Below, one piece after another: positions 1 through 8,281 of a stretch of 64,000 nucleotides of DNA. The notes under the pieces were generated by a model. It had not been told where the DNA came from. It searched no databases and saw only the letters and a program-made list of their open reading frames with translations. Source of the DNA: Streptacidiphilus anmyonensis (lineage in GTDB: Bacteria; Actinomycetota; Actinomycetes; Streptomycetales; Streptomycetaceae); NCBI RefSeq assembly GCF_000787855.1, contig NZ_BBPQ01000019.1, positions 8,990 to 72,989 on the forward strand, read 5' to 3'. How positions within the stretch are numbered: position 1 is the stretch's first letter; every line of letters starts with the position of its first letter. The position numbers and the translations under genes were made by a program.

Positions 1-357
1 CCGCGCCCGAGCACAGCGCAGGCAGACGACGGCCGCGTCGAACGACGCCTCGTCGGCGGGCCCCCGCTCGGCCCGTCCCGCCACGACCGTGACCGGCACC
101 GGGGCGGCGCGCGCCGTCTCCTCGGCGAGGGCGCGCAGGTCCGGCTCGGGCTCGACGGCCAGGACGCGGGTGACCTCGCGCGGGTAGTGGGCGAAGTTCA
201 GCCCGTTGCCCGCGCCGATCTCGACGACCTCCCCGGACAGCCCGGCCAGCAGCCGCCTGCGGTGCTCCGTGATGCCGGCCTTCTCCAGCGCGGGGCCGAT
301 GACCCTCGACCAGAGCCTGGCGAAAACGGGATGACGGACAGCCTGTCGCTCAGCCAT
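1..357 (-). CDS. Class I SAM-dependent methyltransferase, C-terminus cut by window edge
   Basis: The frame begins at an ATG at 357 and stays open to base 1, giving 119 codons with no stop, so the C-terminal part lies outside the window. The motif VVEIGAGNGLNF (about residues 43-54) is the glycine-rich SAM-binding loop of Rossmann-fold methyltransferases. An acidic residue follows strand 2 (LAVEPEPDLR). The pattern matches the methyltransferase domain 11 family (UbiE/phospholipid-methyltransferase-like). The substrate cannot be told from this fragment. Confidence 0.8.
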   Translation of the reverse strand, partial: MAERQAVRHPVFARLWSRVIGPALEKAGITEHRRRLLAGLSGEVVEIGAGNGLNFAHYPREVTRVLAVEPEPDLRALAEETARAAPVPVTVVAGRAERGPADEASFDAAVVCLRCARAR

Positions 358-456
358 GGGCGGTCACCGGTCTCCTCGATCGCGTCTGCGGGGTGACGGC
401 GACGATACGCCGTTGACCGTCCGTTCCGTCCGCTTCGTCCGCTCCGCCGCGCTCGT

Positions 457-735
457 CTACTCCAGGCGGATCAGGCTGCCCTGGGGGTCGATCCGGTCCG
501 CCGCCTCGTCGTCGAACCAGACGCCGCCCGTGGCGAGGTACCGGAAGCGGTGCTCGCCGGGCGGGAAGGAGATGCTCACCGTGCGGGTGCCGTCCCGGCG
601 TTGGACCAGCTCGGCGGTGCCGGGCCGCCATCCGTTGAAGTCGCCGACCACGCTCACCGTCCCCACTGGCACCTGGGCCGGAAGCCGGAACGTCACCCGG
701 GTCTTGCCGCCGAACAGTCGCGTCCGCGTGAGCAT
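457..735 (-). CDS. Stand-alone glycogen-binding (AMPK-CBM48/isoamylase N-terminal-like) domain protein
   Basis: A 92-residue protein starting at ATG 735. It is almost entirely one early-set beta-sandwich domain: VSVVGDFNGWRPG, then FPPGEHRFRYLATGG and a closing WFDDEAADR. The VGDFNGW and HRFRY signatures are those of the CBM48/AMPK-beta glycogen-binding fold that precedes catalytic domains in branching enzymes. Here no enzyme domain follows. Such small proteins are common in Streptomyces, and their role, possibly glycan binding or a partner for a separate enzyme, is inferred. Neither neighbour is a carbohydrate gene. Confidence 0.75.
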   Translation of the reverse strand: MLTRTRLFGGKTRVTFRLPAQVPVGTVSVVGDFNGWRPGTAELVQRRDGTRTVSISFPPGEHRFRYLATGGVWFDDEAADRIDPQGSLIRLE

Positions 736-866
736 CGCGTCGCCTCCCCTACCGCTCCCACCGCACGGGTTTCCGTGCGCCGCGCACCAGCATGGCCGAT
801 GCCGCGCGCGGGTGAAAGGCGACCCTGGTCTCCCGCCGGAGCCCTCCGGATGGTTACCCTTCGGTA

Positions 867-1664
867 GTGACCGCTGAAGCCTTCTACCTCCCGCTCGGCG
901 AGCAGCGCTTCGCCGCCACCGCCGCGACCCGTGGGCCCTGGTCGCCCGACTCGCAGCACGCCGGTCCGCCGGCCGCGCTGCTCGGCCGTGCGGTCGAGCA
1001 GCGGCCCGGGGCACGGGAGGGCTTCCGCGTCGTCCGGATGACCTTCGAGATCCTGCGGCCGGTGCCGCTGGGTGAGGTGCGCGTCGCCGTGCGGGAGGCC
1101 GAGACGGGCCGCAGCGTCGAGCGCGTGGACGCCGAACTGCGCACCGCCGAGGGCAAGGTGGCGGCGCGGGCGCACGCGCTGCGGATCCGTGTCGGGGAGC
1201 CTGCGGAGCTCGCCGACCTGCCGACGATCGAGTCGCCGCTCGCGGTTCCCGGCCCCGAGCAGTCGACCCCGCAGGCCTTCCCGCTGCCGTGGGACGAGGG
1301 CTACCACACCGCGATGGAACTGCGCTTCGCCCACGGCTCGGTCACCGAGCCGGGCCCCGCCACCGCCTGGTTCCGGATGCGGCTCCCGCTGGTCGCGGGC
1401 GAGGAGACCTCGGGCCTGTCCCGGGTGCTGATCGCCGCCGACTCCGGCAACGGCATCTCCGGCGCGCTGGACTTCCGGCGCCACACCTACGTCAACCCCG
1501 ACCTCACGGTCCACCTGCGGCGGCCGCCGGTGGGCGAGTGGGTCGGCCTGGACGCGCGCACCAGCGTCGACCAGGCGGGCATCGGGCTCGCGGACGCGCA
1601 ACTGCTGGACGAGAAGGGCGTCATCGGCCGCTCCGCGCAGAGCCTGTTCATCGCCGCGCGCTGA
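867..1664 (+). CDS. Acyl-CoA thioesterase-like (hotdog fold, TesB-type) protein
   Basis: 265 residues from a GTG start at 867. The sequence has two tandem hotdog-like halves, as in the TesB/4HBT_3 family: an N-terminal HAGPPAALLGRAVEQ segment (the HAG/PPxALL pattern that packs against the active site), then RMTFEILRPVP, and a C-terminal half ending in DAQLLDEKGVIGRSAQSLFI, which resembles the closing strands of thioesterase families. It probably hydrolyses an acyl-CoA in the cytoplasm, and the chain-length preference cannot be read. It stands alone between minus-strand genes. Confidence 0.75.
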   Translation: MTAEAFYLPLGEQRFAATAATRGPWSPDSQHAGPPAALLGRAVEQRPGAREGFRVVRMTFEILRPVPLGEVRVAVREAETGRSVERVDAELRTAEGKVAARAHALRIRVGEPAELADLPTIESPLAVPGPEQSTPQAFPLPWDEGYHTAMELRFAHGSVTEPGPATAWFRMRLPLVAGEETSGLSRVLIAADSGNGISGALDFRRHTYVNPDLTVHLRRPPVGEWVGLDARTSVDQAGIGLADAQLLDEKGVIGRSAQSLFIAAR

Positions 1665-1694
1665 CGCCGTGAAGCACGCCGGAAGGCACGGCCC

Positions 1695-1886
1695 TCAGCC
1701 GGGGCGCTTCGCGTGGCGGCGCGCGCTGATCTGCGCGCGCTCGGCCGCGGCCTGCTTCTCGTAGCCGGGAGGGGTGACGGTGTAGGTGCACTGCCCGCAG
1801 ACGTATCCGCCGTCGGGACCGAGTTGGACCGCGGCCCCGCACCAGACGCAGTTCGTGCTGTCGTAGTCGTCGGAGCTCGAGGTCAT
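1695..1886 (-). CDS. Small zinc-ribbon protein
   Basis: 63 residues from ATG 1886. Two CxxC knuckles (CVWCG and CGQC), separated by about 12 residues, form a zinc ribbon. A basic, alanine-rich C-terminal helix (EKQAAAERAQISARRHAKRPG) follows. The length and layout are typical of actinobacterial zinc-ribbon hypothetical proteins. The role is unknown, and nucleic-acid or protein contact would be a guess. It is divergent from the exonuclease III gene, about 100 bases away. Confidence 0.7.
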   Translation of the reverse strand: MTSSSDDYDSTNCVWCGAAVQLGPDGGYVCGQCTYTVTPPGYEKQAAAERAQISARRHAKRPG

Positions 1887-1986
1887 GTCCGGAGCGTATC
1901 GGGTGGGGGCGGGTCCCGGCTGCGGCGCGTCGTAAGGTGGGACGGGCGCGTCGCCGGTGCGACCGCCTGGACCCGACTCGCGAGGA

Positions 1987-2811
1987 ATGAGCTCCCAGGT
2001 GATCATCACCACCGTCAACGTCAACGGCCTGCGCGCCGCCTCGGGCAAGGGCTACGTCGAGTGGCTCGCGAACACCTCGGCGGACGTCGTCTGCCTCCAG
2101 GAGGTGCGCGCCGAGCCCGGCCAGCTCGCGGCCGAGGTCGCGGCGCCCGCCGGCTGGCACGTGCTGTGGGCGCCCTCGACGACGGCGAAGGGCCGGGCAG
2201 GCGTGGCGGTGCTGTCGCGGCGCGAGCCGGAGCGGATGAAGATCGGCTTCGGCTCGGACGAGTTCGACGGCTCCGGCCGCTACGCGGAGATCGACCTGCC
2301 GGGCGTCACCGTCGCCAGTCTCTACCTTCCCTCGGGCGAGGTCGGCACGCCGCGCCAGGACGAGAAGGAGCGCTTCATGGGCGAGTTCCTCGACCACCTG
2401 AAGCGCCTGCGCGAGCGCGCCGCCGAGCAGGGCCGCGAGGTCGTGGTCTGCGGCGACTGGAACATCGCGCACCGTGAGGCGGACCTGAAGAACTGGAAGG
2501 CCAACCAGAAGAACGCCGGCTTCCTCCCCGAGGAGCGCGCCTGGCTCACCCGCGTCTTCGACGAGCTCGGCTACGTCGACACCGTCCGCAGCCTCCACCC
2601 GGACGTCACCGGCCCGTACTCCTGGTGGTCCTACCGCGGCCGCGCCTTCGACCAGGACAGCGGCTGGCGCATCGACTACGTCGTCACCACCCCCGGCCTC
2701 GCCGCCCGCGCCGTCTCCGGCGTCGTCGAGCGCGCCGAGTCCCACCCGGAGCGCTGGAGCGACCACGCGCCGGTCACGGTCGCCTTCGACTGGAACCCGC
2801 CGGTCTCCTGA
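1987..2811 (+). CDS. xthA: Exodeoxyribonuclease III / AP endonuclease
   Basis: 274 residues, the usual length for ExoIII. Family motifs appear in order: TTVNVNGLRAA (metal ligand Asn), CLQEVRAEPGQL (LQE metal-binding Glu), GRAGVAVLSR, VVVCGDWNIAHREADLKNWKANQKNAGF (GDWN catalytic Asp-Asn), YSWWSYR, WRIDYVVTT (DY), and WSDHAPVTV (catalytic SDH). These are the endonuclease/exonuclease/phosphatase superfamily landmarks. It cleaves at abasic sites and trims 3' ends in base-excision repair in the cytoplasm. ATG 1987 is preferred because the homologous core begins there. An in-frame codon 30 bases upstream would only add ten residues. Confidence 0.95.
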   Translation: MSSQVIITTVNVNGLRAASGKGYVEWLANTSADVVCLQEVRAEPGQLAAEVAAPAGWHVLWAPSTTAKGRAGVAVLSRREPERMKIGFGSDEFDGSGRYAEIDLPGVTVASLYLPSGEVGTPRQDEKERFMGEFLDHLKRLRERAAEQGREVVVCGDWNIAHREADLKNWKANQKNAGFLPEERAWLTRVFDELGYVDTVRSLHPDVTGPYSWWSYRGRAFDQDSGWRIDYVVTTPGLAARAVSGVVERAESHPERWSDHAPVTVAFDWNPPVS

Positions 2812-2826
2812 CGCCGGACCCCGGCG
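2812..2826. terminator. Short hairpin between convergent genes
   Basis: CGCCGG-ACC-CCGGCG lies right after the exonuclease III stop and just before the stop of the convergent gene. It is a 6-bp perfect stem with a 3-base loop. It could end transcription from both sides but is weak. Confidence 0.35.
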
Positions 2827-2836
2827 CTCACCGCGG

Positions 2837-3190
2837 TCACCGGAACTCGTGCACCACCTGGATCTCGCCGACGATATGGGCGTTGAACTCGTCCAGCTCC
2901 TCGGCGGGCACCCACAGCTCCAGGATCGTCTCCCCGCCCACCTGCTGGACCGGGTAGCGGTCCAGGAACGCCGACTCGACCTCGAAGCGCGTCACGAAGC
3001 CGCCACCGTCGAACCTGACGTTCCAGTCCCTGGCGATCCGGATCGCGTAGTCCTCGTTGAGGACCGGATAGAAGATCGGCTGCTCGGGCAGGCGCGGCGG
3101 CCACGCACGCCAGTTGAGCTCCCGCACCAGGTCCAGCTCCCTGGGTCCGGTGGGTCGCCACAGAGTCGTCGTCGAGGGCCTGCTGGTCAT
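2837..3190 (-). CDS. Conserved actinobacterial protein of unknown function
   Basis: 117 residues from ATG 3190. The core reads TLWRPTGPRELDLVRE, then WPPRLPEQPIFYPVLNEDYA and ARDWN. I recognise this as a widespread Streptomyces family often labelled ADP-ribosylation/crystallin J1, but it is far too short to be an ADP-ribosylglycohydrolase and the label should not be trusted. There is no signal peptide or membrane segment. It is convergent with exonuclease III. Confidence 0.75.
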   Translation of the reverse strand: MTSRPSTTTLWRPTGPRELDLVRELNWRAWPPRLPEQPIFYPVLNEDYAIRIARDWNVRFDGGGFVTRFEVESAFLDRYPVQQVGGETILELWVPAEELDEFNAHIVGEIQVVHEFR

Positions 3191-3297
3191 GGGCACCGGA
3201 CCATACCCACGACGCCGCGCACCTGCCAGGGAGTTTCCCCAGCACGGCTGCGGATGCGGGGCCTTCGACCGGGACGCCTCAGGCGCCTGGGTCCCGT

Positions 3298-4128
3298 TCA
3301 GCTTCTGCTCGTGCGGGTGGCCGTGACCGCCACGGCCGTGTAGTGCAGGGTGAACGCTCCGCCCATCGCGTCCACGGCGTCGGCCACGGCTGACAGCACC
3401 TGCTCCAACTGCGCGGCGGGGAGCCGGGTGTGGCCGCCCGTGGTGGGCAGCTGGTCGAGCCACTGATCGCGGGTGTAGTCGCGGTCCCAGGCGAAGTGCC
3501 ACTCCTCGGGCTCGCTGAAGGAGCCGCTGGCGCGGATCCCGTCCGTCGCACGCGCGGTGAGCGCGGCGTAGCGGACCCCGCCCGAGGCCGACCACTGGGC
3601 GGCGGCGAGCGAGTCGGGCAGCAGGCGGCGGTAGACGGCGCCGAAGGCCGCGGCGACTTCGGGCGAGGGCTGGTCGACGTTCCAGAACGCGGCGAGGCGG
3701 CCGCCGGGCCGCAGGGCGTGGGCGGCTTTCGCCGCGCCCGCGAGAGGGTCGACCCAGTGCCAGGTCTGACCGGAGACGACGGCGTCGAAGAGGCGCCCGG
3801 CCGGGTCCCAGCTCTCGAAGCGGGCGATCTCGACCTCGCACCCGCGCCGGTCTCGCGCCCAGGAGGCCATCCGCGGGTCGGCGTCGACGCCGAGCACGGT
3901 GCAGCCTGCGGCCTCGAACTGCCGGGCCGCGATGCCGGTGCCGACGCCGACGTCCAGGACCGAGCGCCCGGGGCTCGCCGCGAGCACGGCCTCGACCAGG
4001 GCGTCGGGATAACGCGGGCGGGCCCGGTCGTAGCGCTCGGGATCGGTGCCGAACGATTCGGCGAGCTCACGGACCTGATGCGGCGAGACGGGAGAGGGGA
4101 GAGCCCCCTCGGGCGGTAGAGTGGGCAT
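3298..4128 (-). CDS. Class I SAM-dependent methyltransferase (type 11)
   Basis: 276 residues from ATG 4128. VLDVGVGTGIAARQFEAAG is SAM motif I and LGVDADPRM holds the ribose-binding acidic residue. SGQTWHWVDP and the region ALRPGGRLAAFWNV are typical of methyltransferase domain 11 proteins in Streptomyces. The substrate is unknown. The start codon (4126-4128) lies inside the upstream palindrome 4120-4137, so the message is probably nearly leaderless and under direct control of the divergent TetR regulator. Confidence 0.85.
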   Translation of the reverse strand: MPTLPPEGALPSPVSPHQVRELAESFGTDPERYDRARPRYPDALVEAVLAASPGRSVLDVGVGTGIAARQFEAAGCTVLGVDADPRMASWARDRRGCEVEIARFESWDPAGRLFDAVVSGQTWHWVDPLAGAAKAAHALRPGGRLAAFWNVDQPSPEVAAAFGAVYRRLLPDSLAAAQWSASGGVRYAALTARATDGIRASGSFSEPEEWHFAWDRDYTRDQWLDQLPTTGGHTRLPAAQLEQVLSAVADAVDAMGGAFTLHYTAVAVTATRTSRS

Positions 4129-4137
4129 GTGCCCACT
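4120..4137. promoter_or_regulatory. TetR-type operator, copy 1
   Basis: AGTGGGCA-TG-TGCCCACT is a perfect 8-bp inverted repeat with a 2-base spacer. It covers the start codon of the methyltransferase. Its centre lies 21 bases, two helical turns, from the centre of copy 2, which is typical of sites bound cooperatively by two TetR dimers. Confidence 0.75.
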
Positions 4138-4140
4138 ATG

Positions 4141-4158
4141 AGTGGGCGGTCGCCCACT
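4141..4158. promoter_or_regulatory. TetR-type operator, copy 2
   Basis: AGTGGGCG-GT-CGCCCACT is a perfect 8-bp inverted repeat with a 2-base spacer and shares the AGTGGGC/GCCCACT arms with copy 1. It sits about 30 bases ahead of the TetR gene start, consistent with autoregulation. Confidence 0.75.
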
Positions 4159-4189
4159 CGTCAAGGACATCCAGGAGAGGGGTTCCCCG

Positions 4190-4777
4190 ATGCCGACCGG
4201 CGTGGCCATCCGCGACCCGCGCCAGCAGCTGTTCGAGGCCGCCGAGCGCGTGCTGCTGCGCGAGGGCCCGAGCGCACTGTCCAGCCGGGCCGTCACGACC
4301 GAGGCGGACTGCGCCAAGGGCGTGCTGCACCGGCACTTCCCGGACTTCGACGCGTTCCTCGCCGAGCTCGTCCTCGACCGCATCGCCCGCATCGACGCGC
4401 GGGCGGCGACCCTCCAGGCCGCCGCCGGCCGGGGGGCCGTGGTCGACAACCTCGCGGACGCGCTCACGGACATGCTCGGCCCGGTGGCCGTCGCCGTCGT
4501 CGGGCTGGTCATCTCCCGCGACGCCCTCCGCGCGCGCCTGCGCGAGGCACGCCCGAGGGGTGTCCCGCTGCTCGGCGACGCTGCGGCCGTCCTCGCCGCC
4601 TACCTCGCGACCGAACGCGACCTCGACCGCCTCTCCCCCGACACCGACGTGGACGCCCTCGCGCCCACCCTCATCGGCGCCGCCCACCTCCTCCTCGCCG
4701 ACCGCACCGGCGCCCCGCCGGACCCGGGGGCGCTCCGACGCGTCATCACCGGCGTGACGGGAGCGTGGCTGCGCTGA
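4190..4777 (+). CDS. TetR/AcrR family transcriptional regulator
   Basis: 195 residues from ATG 4190, preceded by AGGAGAGG at a good distance. The N-terminal helix-turn-helix reads QQLFEAAERVLLREGPSALSSRAVTTEADCAKGVLHRHFPDFDAFLAELV, the standard TetR layout with recognition helix near KGVLHRHF. The C-terminal ligand-binding part is alanine-rich and not assignable. An in-frame ATG at 4142 would fall inside operator copy 2 and is less likely. It is divergent from the methyltransferase across two tandem palindromes and probably represses both genes until a ligand binds. Confidence 0.88.
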   Translation: MPTGVAIRDPRQQLFEAAERVLLREGPSALSSRAVTTEADCAKGVLHRHFPDFDAFLAELVLDRIARIDARAATLQAAAGRGAVVDNLADALTDMLGPVAVAVVGLVISRDALRARLREARPRGVPLLGDAAAVLAAYLATERDLDRLSPDTDVDALAPTLIGAAHLLLADRTGAPPDPGALRRVITGVTGAWLR

Positions 4778-4925
4778 CCCCGCCGACTGCGCTTGGGCGC
4801 AAAGGGTGAAACGGCAAGAGCATGGTACGTACTCGAACTATATGCGGGTACGTGAGGTGTACATGCACCGACGAGCCCTGTGGAGCCCAATGACTCCCCT
4901 CGCGGTGAGAAACAAGGAGACCCCA

Positions 4926-5321
4926 GTGGTCAAGCGCGCGATGAAGTACGGTCTGGCCGCAGCGGCGACGGCGGCCATGCTGGTCGGCTCGGGCGGCTTT
5001 GCGGCCGCCGCCGGCACGGGAACGATGCACATCGTCGAGGGCCCGAAGGTGCCGCTTCCCAAGGCGCCCGGCAACGGCTACGCCGGGGACGCGGCGGCCT
5101 CGGCCAAGTGTCCGGCCGGGGAGGTCCTCACGGGCGGCGGAGCCGAGGTGAAGGCTGGGAACTCCTACGTCGCGCGCTACAACCTCTCGGCGAGCAGGCC
5201 GATCGGCAACGAGACGTGGTGGGCCTACGGCACGAACACCGACCCCACCGACGCGGGCACGATCCAGGCCTTCGCGGTCTGCGCGAAGGTCACCAACCTG
5301 GACGTGGTCCACACTCCCTGA
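4926..5321 (+). CDS. Small secreted protein of unknown function
   Basis: 131 residues from GTG 4926, preceded by AAGGAG seven bases upstream. The N-terminus (basic start, hydrophobic alanine stretch, then GGFAAAAGTG) is a Sec signal peptide. The mature part has two cysteines (KCPAGEVLTGGG and FAVCAKV) that could form a disulphide and a WWAYGTNTDPTDAGTIQAF segment. This layout is common among secreted Streptomyces proteins of unknown role. The 148 bases upstream hold AT-richer sequence with two GGTACGT/GGGTACGTG motifs that may be part of its promoter. Confidence 0.75.
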   Translation: MVKRAMKYGLAAAATAAMLVGSGGFAAAAGTGTMHIVEGPKVPLPKAPGNGYAGDAAASAKCPAGEVLTGGGAEVKAGNSYVARYNLSASRPIGNETWWAYGTNTDPTDAGTIQAFAVCAKVTNLDVVHTP

Positions 5322-5388
5322 CGCGGCCACGAGGTACGAAGCTGACGAAGGTAGGGGCGGCGCACCTTCCCAGGCGACGCCTCTGCCG

Positions 5389-6075
5389 TCAACGCCAGGC
5401 CGCGGCCATCGCGGGGCGTCCGGTCGCCCGCGCCAAGTCCGCGATGGCGTCGCTCTTGACGAACCACGCCGCGCCGAAGGCGAAGACCGAGACCGACTCC
5501 CCCGCGAAGACGGGCGTCAGCCCGCCCGCGCCGGTGAAGTGGAGCAGGTCGGCGAAGAGTATGCCCGCGATGCAGAGGCCGATGACGACGCCGCAGACCA
5601 GGTAGATCCGCCGCCGCAGCGGGCCGTCCGGCTCGGAGGCGTCGCGGAAGAGGCGGACGCAGAAGACGGCGAGGGCGGTGAAGACGATCGCGGCGGAGAC
5701 GACGTGGATCTCGCCGAGCAACTTCTGCGTGGTCGACGGGTGGGCGACGATCGAGGCCGGCGGTTCCATCGGGCACATCGCGACCACGACCGCGAACAAG
5801 CCCGCCACCGAACTCCACACGTCCTCACGGCGGTTGTGGCGGTAGCAGAGCAGGATCACCCCGATGGCCCACAGGCCGCCGACGAAGACGTTGCGCATGT
5901 GGGTGTAGTACGAACCGCTCAGCGAGGCCAGCAGGCCGAGATGCGCGGAGATGATGCTGTTGCCCAGCGGCAGCACGATCGGCAGGGCGATGCCCACGAT
6001 TCCGACGCCCAGCCGCAGGCGCTTGACGGTAGTGGTGTCCTGGTCGGTTCGAGCGACCGCCTCGACAGTCGTCAT
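5389..6075 (-). CDS. DUF998-like integral membrane protein
   Basis: 228 residues from ATG 6075, with GGGGGTGTG just upstream as a possible ribosome site. About six to seven hydrophobic helices are visible (for example LGVGIVGIALPIVLPLG, NVFVGGLWAIGVILLCY, SVAGLFAVVVAMC, VVSAAIVFTALAVFCV, LVCGVVIGLCIAGILF). The spacing and the short HNRRED loop after helix 2 resemble DUF998 membrane proteins. No transport or catalytic motif was found, so the function is unknown. Confidence 0.7.
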   Translation of the reverse strand: MTTVEAVARTDQDTTTVKRLRLGVGIVGIALPIVLPLGNSIISAHLGLLASLSGSYYTHMRNVFVGGLWAIGVILLCYRHNRREDVWSSVAGLFAVVVAMCPMEPPASIVAHPSTTQKLLGEIHVVSAAIVFTALAVFCVRLFRDASEPDGPLRRRIYLVCGVVIGLCIAGILFADLLHFTGAGGLTPVFAGESVSVFAFGAAWFVKSDAIADLARATGRPAMAAAWR

Positions 6076-6269
6076 GCGCCACACCCCCTGGACCGGTGAC
6101 GGCGGACGCCATTCCGCTTTCGTGACGCCCTGCAATGGTCATACGCGCAGGGTGACGGCATGTCAATCGAACGAACAGGTTTCCACAACCGCTGTAAGAG
6201 TCCGAGGCCGACGCCCTCTCCCCTGGTGTGACCGCTGCGGCGGCGGTCGCGACGGCAGAGGAAGGACGG

Positions 6270-6695
6270 ATGACGATGCGCATCGCGCACGACCTGATCG
6301 CGCACCAGCAGGTGGCGGACCGGTGCGGCCGCGCGCTGGCAGCGCGGCTGGAGTACCGCGCCGAGGAGCCCTACGAGGTCCGGCTGCTCTTCCACACCGA
6401 CCGGCCCGATCCGGTCGTCTGGGTCTTCGGGCGCGACCTGCTGCTCGAGGGGCTCCGCCGCCCGTGCGGATCGGGCGACGTGCGCATCCGACCGGCCTTC
6501 GACGGGGGCCGTCACCTGCTCTCCGTGGTGCTGGCCGGGGACACCGGGACGGCTGTCGTCGAGATCCCGGCAGCCGAGGCCGGGGCCTTCGCTCTGCGGA
6601 CGCTTCGTCTCGTCCCCGAGGGCGAGGAGGTGCAGCGCCTGGACGTCGACTCCCTCACCGCGAGCCCCCTGCTCACCGCGGGTCGCCTCGGCTGA
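6270..6695 (+). CDS. SsgA-like sporulation/cell-division protein (SALP family)
   Basis: 141 residues from ATG 6270 with GAAGGA upstream, the usual SALP length. Landmarks are ARLEYRAEEPYEVRLLFHTD, VVWVFGRDLLLEGLRRPCGSGDVRIRP and the C-terminal half rich in valine strands. SALPs occur only in sporulating actinomycetes, where they steer septum placement, FtsZ recruitment or wall synthesis. Which paralogue this is (SsgA-G) cannot be settled from the sequence. It stands alone and ends at a strong bidirectional terminator. Confidence 0.88.
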   Translation: MTMRIAHDLIAHQQVADRCGRALAARLEYRAEEPYEVRLLFHTDRPDPVVWVFGRDLLLEGLRRPCGSGDVRIRPAFDGGRHLLSVVLAGDTGTAVVEIPAAEAGAFALRTLRLVPEGEEVQRLDVDSLTASPLLTAGRLG

Positions 6696-6731
6696 GACCG
6701 TCCGGAAAGCCGGAGGCCGCCCCGAAAGCCG

Positions 6732-6765
6732 GAGCGCCCGGCCACCGCAGGGTGGCCGGGCGCTC
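6732..6765. terminator. Bidirectional hairpin terminator
   Basis: A perfect 15-bp stem (arms GAGCGCCCGGCCACC and its complement) with a GCAG loop lies between the convergent ssgA-like gene and the S53 peptidase gene. Confidence 0.85.
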
Positions 6766-6779
6766 GTGAGGGGTCGGCG

Positions 6780-7988
6780 TCAGCCGGTGAAGGCGGTCAG
6801 GCCGTTCGGGGTGCCGAGGCCGGTCGGGCCGTCGTAGCCGGTCTCCGCGGTGCAGAGGTAGGCCGGGGAGCAGCTGGCGGTCTTGCCCGTGGTCACGTCG
6901 TTGAGCGACGTGGTGTTGGCGTACAGGTTCTTGGCCGGGACCGAGGCGCTGTGCGTGCCCGCGTCGGCGTAGACGCCGGCGATGAGCGGGGCCGCGACGG
7001 AGGTGCCGCCGTAGACGCTCCAGCCGGACGCGCCGTAGGTCTGGTAGACGGCCACGCCGGTCGCCGGGTCGGCGACCGCGGAGACGTCGGCGACGGTCCG
7101 CTTCGAGCAGCCGGTGTCCTTCTGCCAGGACGGCTTGGGCTCATAGGCGGAGCAGCCGGAGCCGGCGCCCTCGGTGCTGGAGGTGGACCAGACGCTCTCG
7201 CTCCAACCACGGGTGTTGGACGCCTTGCTGAGCGAGGTGCCGCCGACCGCGGTGACGTTCGGGGACGCCGCCGGGTACTCCACTCCGTAGCCGCCGTCAC
7301 CGGAGGAGGCGGTGATCACGATGCCGGGGTGGTTGAAGTAGGTGCTGTCGTAGCTGGTGTCGGCGGAGGACTCCGAGCCGCCGTAGCTGTTGGAGATCTC
7401 GGTGGCGCCGAGCTTGGCGGCCTCGTTGACCGCGGTGCCCAGGTTGGTCATGCTCGCCGTCTTGGCCTCGACCAGGATGATGTGCGCGTTGGGGGCGATC
7501 GCGGAGACCATGTCCAGGTCGAGCGAGATCTCGCCGGCCCAGCCGGAGTTGCTGCTCGGCAGGGTGCTGCTGCCGGTCTGGCTGACGATCTTCAGGCAGC
7601 CGCTGGCAGTGGTGCAGGCCGGCAGGCCGTACTGCGAGCGGTAGACCGCGAGGTCGGAGGCCGCGTTCGGGTCGTTGTAGGCGTCGACGATCGCGACGGT
7701 CTGGCCCGCGCCGCCGTTGGCGGCGATGTTGTACGCGGAGCGCAGGTCCGAGGGTCCGTAGCCGGACGGCGTGGCATTGGGGGTGACGCCGGTGGCGCGG
7801 ACGTGCTCGGCGGTGCTGGTGACGTGCAGCGCGTTACAGAAGACGTGACCGGGAGTCAGGTCGACGGCGCACGAGCGGGTCCAGGAAGCGCCGTGGGTGG
7901 ACGCGGCCTGGGCGGGCGCGGCGGCCATGAGGGCCGAGACGCCGAGGGCGACGGCGGTGGCCGCGGCGGATATCGACGAGGTGCGCAA
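6780..7988 (-). CDS. Secreted S53 (sedolisin) family serine-carboxyl peptidase
   Basis: 402 residues. The start is read as TTG 7988 because GGAGG (7996-8000) lies at the correct distance and the signal peptide (TAVALGVSALMAAAPAQA) begins right after it. An ATG at 8036 has no such site. The catalytic set of the family is present: Glu153 and Asp157 in GEISLD, the oxyanion-hole Asp in SSGDGG, and Ser330 in GGTSVAAP. The protein lacks a long pro-region, so it is a compact sedolisin of the type common in actinomycetes. It is exported and degrades protein, usually at acid pH. It is not obviously linked to the glucan genes beyond proximity. Confidence 0.9.
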   Translation of the reverse strand: MRTSSISAAATAVALGVSALMAAAPAQAASTHGASWTRSCAVDLTPGHVFCNALHVTSTAEHVRATGVTPNATPSGYGPSDLRSAYNIAANGGAGQTVAIVDAYNDPNAASDLAVYRSQYGLPACTTASGCLKIVSQTGSSTLPSSNSGWAGEISLDLDMVSAIAPNAHIILVEAKTASMTNLGTAVNEAAKLGATEISNSYGGSESSADTSYDSTYFNHPGIVITASSGDGGYGVEYPAASPNVTAVGGTSLSKASNTRGWSESVWSTSSTEGAGSGCSAYEPKPSWQKDTGCSKRTVADVSAVADPATGVAVYQTYGASGWSVYGGTSVAAPLIAGVYADAGTHSASVPAKNLYANTTSLNDVTTGKTASCSPAYLCTAETGYDGPTGLGTPNGLTAFTG

Positions 7989-8281
7989 CGTACAGCCTCC
8001 AGTGGGGAGTTCGGGCCCGTTCGCGCAGGCGGACACGACACCGTGCCACCTGCGCGAACGATATGACGTAGCGAGGAACCTCTGAACACCCTCTTAAGTG
8101 GTGTCAGCTGGCGAGAACCGTACCCACGGTGTCTGCGGACTGACAAGAGATGGTCGGCCGATGAAACTCACGTTTACCCGCCCGCAACAATGCTCCGCGC
8201 GTAGCCCCATGTGTCGAACCGTCAGAAACCCTTACCTAAGCGCGAAAACCAGCGGCCCGACGTCCAGGAGATTCACAGCGG
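7989..8281. other. Intergenic region, promoter side of the S53 peptidase gene
   Basis: About 290 bases without a gene. Locally AT-richer sequence (around 8090-8240) should hold the minus-strand promoter of the peptidase. No clear -35/-10 pair or palindrome could be assigned by eye. Confidence 0.4.

Noticed and set aside
2837-3190. ADP-ribosylglycohydrolase (crystallin J1) annotation for the small conserved protein
   Set aside because: The protein is only 117 residues long and lacks the acidic metal-binding motifs of that fold.
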